Source: JAKSSM01 sp045629065 (GTDB taxonomy: Bacteria > Bacillota > Clostridia > Peptostreptococcales > Anaerovoracaceae). From it: 14,332 nt of DNA. Below are positions 6,657 to 11,197 of the stretch, one piece after another. The first letter of the stretch is position 1. Each line of letters begins with the position of its first letter. Under the pieces are notes generated by a model, which worked only from the letters and a program-made list of their open reading frames with translations, was not told where the DNA came from and ran no database searches. The stretch spans positions 1-14,332 of the forward strand of contig JAZQQK010000019.1 in NCBI GenBank assembly GCA_045629065.1, given 5' to 3'. A program made the position numbers and the translations under genes.

Positions 6657-6909
6657 GCCAAGCGTCAAGAAGATGTTAAAGATGCCCGAAAAGCAAGTTG
6701 CTAAAATTTTAACGACGGTTAAAGAAGCGATGAATCGCGCCCCTGGTGTTAGGGTCCAAACCTTATCTGGTTATAAGGACAAGCGCGAGATTATTCAGTG
6801 CCCTCCTCTTTTCATAGTAGCAGTCCAAAAACAGTTCAAAGGTGTACAAGTATACTACGTGATGGATGTGCTAGACAAAGAAGACATGGAATACTATACT
6901 GGCGCATAG
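6637..6909 (+). CDS. RelE/ParE-like toxin candidate (90 aa)
   Basis: This small basic protein starts MKILYSKPSVKKMLKMPEKQ, the usual first strand and helix of RelE/ParE-superfamily toxins. A second helix (ILTTVKEAM), a KDKREI strand and two hydrophobic strands (LFIVAVQK, VQVYYVMDV) follow in the expected order. Length fits the family (85-100 residues). The C terminus, DKEDMEYYTGA, departs from the common H-R-x-x-V-Y ending, so catalytic residues cannot be assigned and an mRNA-cleaving activity is not shown. Translation probably initiates from GGGGTGG upstream of the ATG at 6637, inside the end of the partner gene. Coupling and the following terminator make this a two-gene operon. It could also be an unrelated small partner. 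Confidence 0.6.
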   Translation: MKILYSKPSVKKMLKMPEKQVAKILTTVKEAMNRAPGVRVQTLSGYKDKREIIQCPPLFIVAVQKQFKGVQVYYVMDVLDKEDMEYYTGA

Positions 6910-6953
6910 GCTTGAAATAGACTAGTAACACCAACCTAATTTTAGAGAAATTT

Positions 6954-6984
6954 AAAACACCCTTGTGAATTTCAAGGGTGTTTT
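6954..6984 (+). terminator. Intrinsic terminator of the toxin-antitoxin operon
   Basis: AAAACACCCTTG (6954-6965) and CAAGGGTGTTTT (6973-6984) form a perfect 12-bp stem with a seven-base loop, ending in a T-run. It lies 45 bases after the toxin stop. The A-run on the other side lets it also act on the convergent cNMP-domain gene. Confidence 0.85.
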
Positions 6985-6991
6985 TATATGT

Positions 6992-7005
6992 TCACGATAT
7001 CGTGA
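6992..7005. repeat. Palindrome TCACGATATCGTGA, copy 3 of 7
   Basis: A perfect 14-bp palindrome between the convergent toxin and cNMP-domain genes, four bases beyond the stop codon of the latter. Confidence 0.75.
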
Positions 7006-7009
7006 TATG

Positions 7010-7501
7010 CTATTCAGTACCTAATTTTCTCTGATAACGGCTGAACATTTCAAGACATTCGTCGATATCCTTTGACAATTTCTTGTCTGGCTTCTCTCCC
7101 GCATCTATAGTCTCTTTATACTGAGAGACTACTCCGCAAGTCTGAAGGTAAAGTTCTCTACCCTGTTTAATACGCTCTGACATTCTATCCAGGATGATTG
7201 TGAGCGCCTCAGGGTTCTCTCTAATGTATTGTGGTAAACCTTTAAAATGAACTATCTTAAGTAAAGTCTTTTCTTCCAATGCTACTGCAGCTGCTGTTCT
7301 AGGGATATCCTCAATCATGGCAATCTCACCAAAGATTGTTCCCTTTTCACGCACTGTTAAAAGTTGTTGCTTATCTGTGTTGTAATGAATATAGATTCCA
7401 ACAGAACCACTTAATACTTCATACATGCAATCGCCCTGGTCGCCCTTATTGAATATCATTTCTTCTTCATTAAACAATGTGGTTTTAATGTACTGCTTCA
7501 T
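7010..7501 (-). CDS. Cyclic-nucleotide-binding domain protein without output domain (163 aa)
   Basis: Residues 5-110 fit a Crp/cNMP-binding jelly roll: EEEMIFNKGDQGDCMYEVLSGSVGIYI, then the phosphate-binding cassette FGEIAMIEDIPRTAAAVA (57-74) with the conserved E59, R68 and A70. The C-terminal 60 residues are helical and charged, with no HTH, so it is not a classical transcription factor. AGAGGTG lies six bases before the ATG at 7501. No consensus promoter was found upstream, but a 30-bp perfect palindrome and the rplS terminator lie there. The stop is followed by another palindrome and the shared terminator. Known: such stand-alone domains sense a nucleotide and act through a partner. Ligand and partner are unknown. 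It might be transcribed by read-through from rplS. Confidence 0.85.
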   Translation of the reverse strand: MKQYIKTTLFNEEEMIFNKGDQGDCMYEVLSGSVGIYIHYNTDKQQLLTVREKGTIFGEIAMIEDIPRTAAAVALEEKTLLKIVHFKGLPQYIRENPEALTIILDRMSERIKQGRELYLQTCGVVSQYKETIDAGEKPDKKLSKDIDECLEMFSRYQRKLGTE

Positions 7502-7550
7502 TTTTCACCTCTACCGTTGCTAGATAGCTTTAACGTTTTCCACCTGTTTG

Positions 7551-7580
7551 TTTCTATTGCACGATATCGTGCAATAGAAA
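7551..7580. repeat. 30-bp perfect palindrome, copy 4 of 7 of ACGATATCGT
   Basis: The arm TTTCTATTGCACGAT is followed at once by its exact reverse complement, with the ACGATATCGT core in the centre (7561-7570). It lies between the rplS terminator and the cNMP-domain gene. In RNA it would extrude as a 13- to 15-bp stem. It may be an operator or a strengthened form of the iterated palindrome. Confidence 0.85.
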
Positions 7581-7601
7581 AGGCGGTATAAAAAACCGCC
7601 T
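7581..7601 (-). terminator. Intrinsic terminator of rplS
   Basis: AGGCGGT and ACCGCCT form a 7-bp GC-rich stem with a seven-base loop. On the minus strand it is followed by TTTCT. It starts seven bases after the rplS stop. Confidence 0.85.
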
Positions 7602-7607
7602 AATTCA

Positions 7608-7949
7608 TTAGTCTTCAGATTTAATTCTTGCAGCCTTACCTGTTCTCTGGCGCATGTAGTTGAGCTTAGCTCTTCTAACATTACCCTTTCTAAGAACTTC
7701 GATCTTTTCAATCTTAGGTGAGTGGATAGGGAATGTCTTCTCTACGCCAACACCGGATGCAATCTTTCTTACTGTGAATGTCTCAGCGATTCCACCGTTT
7801 TGTCTCTTAAGTACAAAACCTTCGAATGTCTGAATTCTTTCACGGTTACCTTCTTTAATCTTGATGGAGACTCTTACTGTATCGCCAACACCAAAAGCAG
7901 GGACATCATTCTTCTCATATTCTTGAGTGATTTGTTTCATTAAATCCAT
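7608..7949 (-). CDS. rplS: 50S ribosomal protein L19
   Basis: The 113-residue product matches bacterial L19 along its length: a short N-terminal helix (LMKQITQEYEK), the barrel with GDTVRVSIKIKEGNRERIQTFEGFVLKRQNGG, the FTVRKIASGVGVEKTFPIHSPKI stretch that contacts rRNA at the subunit interface, and the basic end RKGNVRRAKLNYMRQRTGKAARIK. The length is standard. Start ATG at 7949 has AAGGAGG eight bases upstream. It appears monocistronic, with its own promoter, structured leader and terminator, rather than joined to rimM-trmD as in many bacteria. Regulation through the leader is expected from the known L19 leader of Firmicutes. Confidence 0.98.
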   Translation of the reverse strand: MDLMKQITQEYEKNDVPAFGVGDTVRVSIKIKEGNRERIQTFEGFVLKRQNGGIAETFTVRKIASGVGVEKTFPIHSPKIEKIEVLRKGNVRRAKLNYMRQRTGKAARIKSED

Positions 7950-8032
7950 TTTAATTTCCTCCTTCCCTCCAAGACGTTCGTGGCACGGATTATATCTCGT
8001 GTAGGTCTCCAGAGGACCGTCCGTAATTCAAC
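7950..8032 (-). ncRNA. L19 leader-like structured 5' UTR of rplS
   Basis: Between the expected transcription start and the rplS ribosome binding site, ACGGA (8020-8024 as TCCGT on plus) pairs with TCCGT (7985-7989). This closes a domain that contains an inner GGTC/GACC hairpin (8004-8018). Position and size fit the ribosomal protein L19 leader known from Firmicutes, in which the protein is thought to control its own mRNA. I could not confirm the Rfam model by eye. Confidence 0.6.
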
Positions 8033-8038
8033 TCATAT

Positions 8039-8067
8039 ATTTTAGCATACGCCAAAACAATTTGCAA
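8039..8067 (-). promoter_or_regulatory. rplS promoter
   Basis: On the minus strand TTGCAA (8067-8062) and TAAAAT (8044-8039) are separated by exactly 17 bases. Transcription would begin near 8032, just upstream of the structured leader. Confidence 0.8.
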
Positions 8068-8078
8068 GATATTTTTCG

Positions 8079-8100
8079 AATCGAAACGCGAGTTTCGATT
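8079..8100 (-). terminator. Inverted repeat after xerD, possible weak terminator
   Basis: AATCGAAAC and GTTTCGATT form a perfect 9-bp stem with a GCGA loop. It lies about 60 bases beyond the xerD stop, after a GC-rich islet (8101-8165), and just upstream of the rplS promoter. The tail on the minus strand is CGAAAAAT, poor in T, so termination is doubtful. Confidence 0.35.
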
Positions 8101-8155
8101 TGAGAGCGCGTGCGCCGTAGTTTGTGAGCAGCGGAGCTGCGAAATCGCGAAGGCG

Positions 8156-9034
8156 CTAAGCGCGAGGGTGTGTTCTATCGTATACATCTTTGATACGATT
8201 TTTTACCACTGATAGGTATGCTTGAGTGGCTGCTATATCTTCGTGTCCCATGAGCTCCTGAAGTGACTTTAGGTCAGCTCCGTTTTGAAGCATATGAACA
8301 GCGAATGAGTTTCTAATAATTTGAGGAGTGAGTTTGAGTTCTAATCCAGCTTTGTCACCGTACTCTTTGAGTATCTTCCAAAGGCCCTGTCTAGTCATTG
8401 GCTCACCCATATAGTTTACAAACAAGTAATCTGACTCCTTACCCTTGAGTGCCTCTTTACGCACATCAAAGATATAATCCTCCATAGCTTGTCTTGCGAT
8501 TCTTCCCATAGGAATAATTCTAGCCTTGGAATGTTCTCCTGCGCACTTTATGAAACCCATTCTAATATTAACATCGTCTACCTTTAATTCGATAAGCTCT
8601 GATGCTCTGATTCCAGTTGCATATAAGAGTTCCAAAATAGCTTTATCCCTAAGTCCCTTAGCACTATTATCAGGTAATGCTAAAAGTTTATCGATTTCAT
8701 CTATTGAAAGGTACTCAATGTCCTTCTTATCAATCTTAGGTGATTTTATATCCTCAGTAGGATTGCTATTAATTCTGCCTGACTTCTCTAAAAATTTAAA
8801 GTATGTGCGTATTGATGCCAACTTGCGATTAACAGTCGACTTGGACTTGTCCTGTGATTTAAGTTCAATCAAATACGCAACGACATCTGCATTGCTAGCA
8901 TCCTTTGCATCATAAACACCACGAGCCTGAACGAACTCTTCAAAGTGTTCAATGTCTTGCATATATGCTTGGACAGTATTAGCCGCTACTTTCTTTTCAG
9001 TTGTCAGATATTGTCTATATCCGTCTAATTGCAT
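8156..9034 (-). CDS. xerD: XerD-like tyrosine recombinase (292 aa)
   Basis: An N-terminal SAM-like core-binding domain (residues 1-90, LTTEKKVAANTVQAYMQDI) is followed by a catalytic domain. Visible catalytic residues are R143 (ATGIRASEL), R241 (IIRNSF), H264 (LMGHED) and the nucleophile Y273 (ATQAYLSV). Two usual positions differ: the HxxRH box reads Q238-I-I-R-N, and the beta-hairpin lysine position appears to be E167 (GEHSKAR), with K170 nearby. Length is normal for Xer proteins. GGGAGGA lies before the ATG, and the gene follows nudF by 36 bases, an arrangement known from Firmicutes. Chromosome-dimer resolution with XerC at dif is the family role. Because of the substitutions a specialised Xer relative is possible. 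No dif-like site was found in the window. Confidence 0.85.
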   Translation of the reverse strand: MQLDGYRQYLTTEKKVAANTVQAYMQDIEHFEEFVQARGVYDAKDASNADVVAYLIELKSQDKSKSTVNRKLASIRTYFKFLEKSGRINSNPTEDIKSPKIDKKDIEYLSIDEIDKLLALPDNSAKGLRDKAILELLYATGIRASELIELKVDDVNIRMGFIKCAGEHSKARIIPMGRIARQAMEDYIFDVRKEALKGKESDYLFVNYMGEPMTRQGLWKILKEYGDKAGLELKLTPQIIRNSFAVHMLQNGADLKSLQELMGHEDIAATQAYLSVVKNRIKDVYDRTHPRA

Positions 9035-9070
9035 ATTATCCTCCCAAGGATTAGTTTACAATAAATTTTA

Positions 9071-9616
9071 CTATATAAGGCCGCGCTTTTCAAGAATTTC
9101 TTTTGCCATAAGTATAGCAATTATTGTTTTTGCATCCTTTATTTCTGCGCGCATAACCATGTCATATAATTCTCTGACATCCCACTCTTCAATATCGAGT
9201 GCTTCATTATCATCAAAATCAGTTTCTCCTGGAGTTAGACCAGTAGCTAGGTATAAGTAAAGGACTTCTTCATCGTAACCCACTGAAGGATAGAATTCAG
9301 TCACATACTCAATATTGGCAGCCGTATATCCAGTCTCCTCTTTTAGCTCACGCTTAGCTGTTACTAATGGATCTTCACCTGGATCAATTTTTCCGGCAGG
9401 AGCTTCAAACATAACTCGGTTGGCTGGCTTACGGAACTGACGCACCATGAGCATCTTTCCTTCATCAGTGATTCCAATAATAGTAGCTCCACCACCATGC
9501 TCAATTATCTCTCTATATCCTTCACCGTTAACAACGGTTACTTTGTCTCTCCTTAAAGTGAGAATTTTTCCTTTGTATAATATTTCACTTGAAATAGTTT
9601 TTTCTTCGAATGTCAT
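9071..9616 (-). CDS. nudF: ADP-ribose pyrophosphatase, Nudix family
   Basis: The full Nudix box G-x5-E-x7-REL-x-EE-x-G is present at residues 75-97 (G75, E81, R89-E90, E93-E94, G96), which binds the catalytic metals. The N-terminal strands (KTISSEILYKGKILTLRRDKV) and the PSVGYDEEVLYLYLATGL segment after the box are typical of ADP-sugar hydrolases of the NudF/YqkG type, which split ADP-ribose into AMP and ribose 5-phosphate. At 181 residues it has the usual length. AGGAGG lies five bases before the ATG at 9616. It is the first gene of a nudF-xerD operon driven by the promoter at 9641-9669. Confidence 0.93.
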   Translation of the reverse strand: MTFEEKTISSEILYKGKILTLRRDKVTVVNGEGYREIIEHGGGATIIGITDEGKMLMVRQFRKPANRVMFEAPAGKIDPGEDPLVTAKRELKEETGYTAANIEYVTEFYPSVGYDEEVLYLYLATGLTPGETDFDDNEALDIEEWDVRELYDMVMRAEIKDAKTIIAILMAKEILEKRGLI

Positions 9617-9640
9617 AGTGACCTCCTATATGGTATATAT

Positions 9641-9679
9641 AATTTAGCTTGTTTCATAATAATTTGCAATAACTATTGC
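9641..9679 (-). promoter_or_regulatory. nudF-xerD promoter with overlapping inverted repeat
   Basis: On the minus strand TTGCAA (9669-9664), a 17-base spacer and TAAATT (9646-9641) form a plausible promoter. GCAATA-AC-TATTGC (9666-9679) is a perfect short inverted repeat covering the -35, a possible operator. Confidence 0.6.
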
Positions 9680-9712
9680 CAAATTAAATTTAACTATTTT
9701 TTGCTAAACCAC

Positions 9713-9739
9713 TTGACAATAACGGAATAATTATATAAA
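9713..9739 (+). promoter_or_regulatory. Promoter of the C-loop RNA / yprB-like gene
   Basis: A perfect TTGACA (9713-9718) and TATAAA (9734-9739) are 15 bases apart, slightly short. Transcription would begin near 9746, just before the first of three hairpins. Confidence 0.6.
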
Positions 9740-9745
9740 CTAAAA

Positions 9746-9838
9746 GCGTGGTAATCCCCCCTGATTACCTCATAATCTCAAATCCAAAATACCCCTTTTG
9801 AACAAAGTAGACTGCTCCCCTGCAGTCTATTTTGTTTA
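9746..9838 (+). ncRNA. Candidate small RNA with three C-rich hairpin loops
   Basis: Three stem-loops follow one another, each with a six-base C-rich loop. GGTAATC/GATTACC (9750-9769) has loop CCCCCT. CAAAA/TTTTG (9785-9800) has loop TACCCC. A 15-bp stem with one G-U pair (9801-9836) has loop TCCCCT. The last is followed by a T-rich stretch like an intrinsic terminator. A consensus -35 lies upstream. C-rich loops that pair with Shine-Dalgarno sequences are known from small RNAs of Firmicutes such as the staphylococcal Rsa RNAs and streptococcal csRNAs. Here about 92 bases would be transcribed. The alternative is a leader that attenuates the downstream exonuclease gene. No known RNA family is recognised. 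Confidence 0.55.
9801..9837 (+). terminator. Terminator-like hairpin ending the C-loop RNA
   Basis: AACAAAGTAGACTGC and GCAGTCTATTTTGTT pair over 15 bp (one G-U) around loop TCCCCT. The right arm and the bases after it supply TTTTGTTT. It ends 12 bases before the next ATG, so read-through would be needed to express that gene from the promoter at 9713. Confidence 0.55.
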
Positions 9839-9849
9839 GTGGCGCTAGC

Positions 9850-10881
9850 ATGAGAAAAATAACAAGCAATCACAAAATTGAATATTTCCAGTCAAAGATC
9901 TTCGACACATATTTTGGAGGTCAGTCTCTCGTGGTATTCGATATTGAATCTATGGGACTCAATCCTAAGGTTAATGAAGTAGTCCTTGCTGCTTTTCTGG
10001 AAGTCACACCAGATGGTGATGCTACTGTCACACAGTATCTTCTCGACAGCATGGAAGAGGAAGTGATGCTGCTCTCCATCATTCAGGATAAGCTCAACTC
10101 TTTTGACGTGGTACTCACATATAATGGAAAGCACTTCGACCTCCCATTCATAAAAACTCGTGCACAGATTCTCGGTATGCGTGATATGGGTATGGGTGAT
10201 TACAACATCAAGCCATATGACTTGGATTTGTATTTAGTCCTTCATGGTCACAGTGAGCTGAAACGCATATTGCCTAATCTTAAGCAAAAGACTATAGAAG
10301 AATATATGGGCCTTTCCACTTCACGTGATGATGAAATATCTGGAGCGGAATCCGTAGAACTCTTTAAGGAATATCTCTCAACTTTTGATATGGATTACAG
10401 AGAGTCATTAGCAAGAAAGATTCTTCTTCACAACCATGATGACGTACTCCAGTTATATAAGCTCTTACCTGTAATCAAGAAGTCTAACTTCCATCAAGCG
10501 ATGGCCAAGCTTGGCTTCCCAGTTCTTAACTCATTAGACTTTCACTGTGATATCACATCAGTAAAGATGTCCTCAGATGAGTTAATAATCACAGGCACTC
10601 ATAATAGGCAGGGCTTTAGTTATATATCCTTTGCTAGTGAAGAAAGACCATATAATGCGGAGTTTAAAAAGGATTTCACTTTTAATATCTCAGTTTTGAC
10701 CAAAAGAATAGGTGTTCACGATATCGTGAACACGCGTCAGATAGGCCTTAACGACGGGCTATTCGACAGCTTGGGTGGATTTACCAATGGTTATCTAATA
10801 GTGCAGTCTGAAAATGCCCTAAATCCGTTAGAGGCGAATATACTGGCCAAATCACTCATTTTACTGATTTTAAACCAATAA
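9850..10881 (+). CDS. YprB-like DnaQ-type (RNase H-like) exonuclease (343 aa)
   Basis: The acidic residues of a DEDD exonuclease are visible: D31 and E33 in VVFDIESMGL, D97 in YNGKHFDLPF, and D198 in LHNHDDVLQL. The LKQKTIEEYMGL segment and RDDEISGAESV after it are typical of the RNase_H_2/YprB family. The C-terminal 120 residues are not recognised, and the product is somewhat shorter than B. subtilis YprB as I recall it. ATG at 9850 is preferred over TTG at 9832, which lies inside the preceding hairpin, but the ribosome binding site (AGTGG) is weak. Its only close upstream signal is the C-loop region. A 22-bp palindrome lies in frame near residue 290. Substrate is unknown. Confidence 0.8.
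   Translation: MRKITSNHKIEYFQSKIFDTYFGGQSLVVFDIESMGLNPKVNEVVLAAFLEVTPDGDATVTQYLLDSMEEEVMLLSIIQDKLNSFDVVLTYNGKHFDLPFIKTRAQILGMRDMGMGDYNIKPYDLDLYLVLHGHSELKRILPNLKQKTIEEYMGLSTSRDDEISGAESVELFKEYLSTFDMDYRESLARKILLHNHDDVLQLYKLLPVIKKSNFHQAMAKLGFPVLNSLDFHCDITSVKMSSDELIITGTHNRQGFSYISFASEERPYNAEFKKDFTFNISVLTKRIGVHDIVNTRQIGLNDGLFDSLGGFTNGYLIVQSENALNPLEANILAKSLILLILNQ
10712..10733. repeat. 22-bp perfect palindrome inside a coding region, copy 5 of 7
   Basis: The arm GTGTTCACGAT is followed by its exact reverse complement, with the ACGATATCGT core at 10718-10727. It encodes VHDIVNT of the YprB-like protein, a poorly conserved-looking part. Confidence 0.85.
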
Positions 10882-10908
10882 GGTATAATTTATCGAAAGA
10901 ATAATAAA

Positions 10909-10945
10909 AGGCGCTCAGAAGCTAATTCTGAGCGCCTATTTTTTA
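10909..10945. terminator. Bidirectional intrinsic terminator
   Basis: AGGCGCTCAGAA (10909-10920) and TTCTGAGCGCCT (10926-10937) form a perfect 12-bp stem with a five-base loop. ATTTTTTAT follows on the plus strand, and TTTTATTATT on the minus strand. It ends the YprB-like gene and the tRNA-Leu transcript from opposite sides. Confidence 0.92.
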
Positions 10946-11028
10946 TGGTGCGGATAACAGGAGTCGAACCTGCACGGTCGCCCACAGGAACCTAAATCCT
11001 GCGTGTCTGCCAATTCCACCATATCCGC
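10946..11028 (-). tRNA. tRNA-Leu (anticodon TAG)
   Basis: Acceptor GCGGATA/TATCCGC, T-arm GCAGG-TTCGACT-CCTGT, encoded CCA, and a long variable arm (class II) are all present. The anticodon stem CAGGA/TCCTG encloses loop TTTAGGT, giving anticodon TAG, which reads CUA/CUN leucine codons. It lies 37 bases beyond tRNA-Glu(CTC), behind a strong terminator, so it may depend on read-through; no separate promoter is obvious. Confidence 0.95.
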
Positions 11029-11042
11029 AAAATCTAACTAAG

Positions 11043-11066
11043 AAAAAAGGCCCGCTGTGCGGGCCT
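11043..11066 (-). terminator. Terminator abutting tRNA-Glu(CTC)
   Basis: AGGCCCGC (11048-11055), loop TGT and GCGGGCCT (11059-11066) form an 8-bp GC-rich stem, followed on the minus strand by TTTTTT. Its first base is the last A of the tRNA CCA end. Confidence 0.9.
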
Positions 11067-11140
11067 GGTGACTCTACCGGGATTCGAACCCGGGTAGCCG
11101 CCGTGAGAGGGCGGAGTCTTAACCGCTTGACCATAGAGCC
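11066..11140 (-). tRNA. tRNA-Glu (anticodon CTC)
   Basis: Acceptor GGCTCTA/TAGAGTC (one G-U), anticodon stem CCGCC/GGCGG with loop CTCTCAC (anticodon CTC), T-arm CCGGG-TTCGAAT-CCCGG, and encoded CCA. It reads GAG. It has its own consensus promoter. Confidence 0.95.
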
Positions 11141-11153
11141 ATATCACTCGATT

Positions 11154-11182
11154 ATTATAGCAAATAACAATCGCTTTTGCAA
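11154..11182 (-). promoter_or_regulatory. Promoter of tRNA-Glu(CTC)
   Basis: On the minus strand TTGCAA (11182-11177), a 17-base spacer and a perfect TATAAT (11159-11154), 13 bases ahead of the tRNA. CACTCGA (11145-11151) and TCGAGTG (11191-11197) flank it as an inverted repeat. Confidence 0.88.
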
Positions 11183-11197
11183 GTATATAGTCGAGTG

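Noticed and set aside
6992..7005. CRP-type binding site next to the cNMP-domain gene
   Set aside because: TCACGATATCGTGA has the half-sites in the opposite order to TGTGA-N6-TCACA, and the adjacent protein has no DNA-binding domain.
8041..8165. dif recombination site near xerD
   Set aside because: No 28-bp site with XerC/XerD half-sites around a 6-bp centre could be recognised; only GC-rich repeats and one inverted repeat are present.
9746..9838. Minus-strand reading of the C-loop hairpins as a CsrA-binding RNA with GGGG loops
   Set aside because: Promoter and U-rich terminator orientation favour the plus strand; the nudF promoter on the minus strand starts downstream of this region.
10943..11134. 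Minus-strand reading frame of 63 codons across two tRNA genes
   Set aside because: It is the reading of tRNA-Leu, a terminator and tRNA-Glu; there is no ribosome binding site. The similar frame at 13991-14182 is rejected for the same reason.
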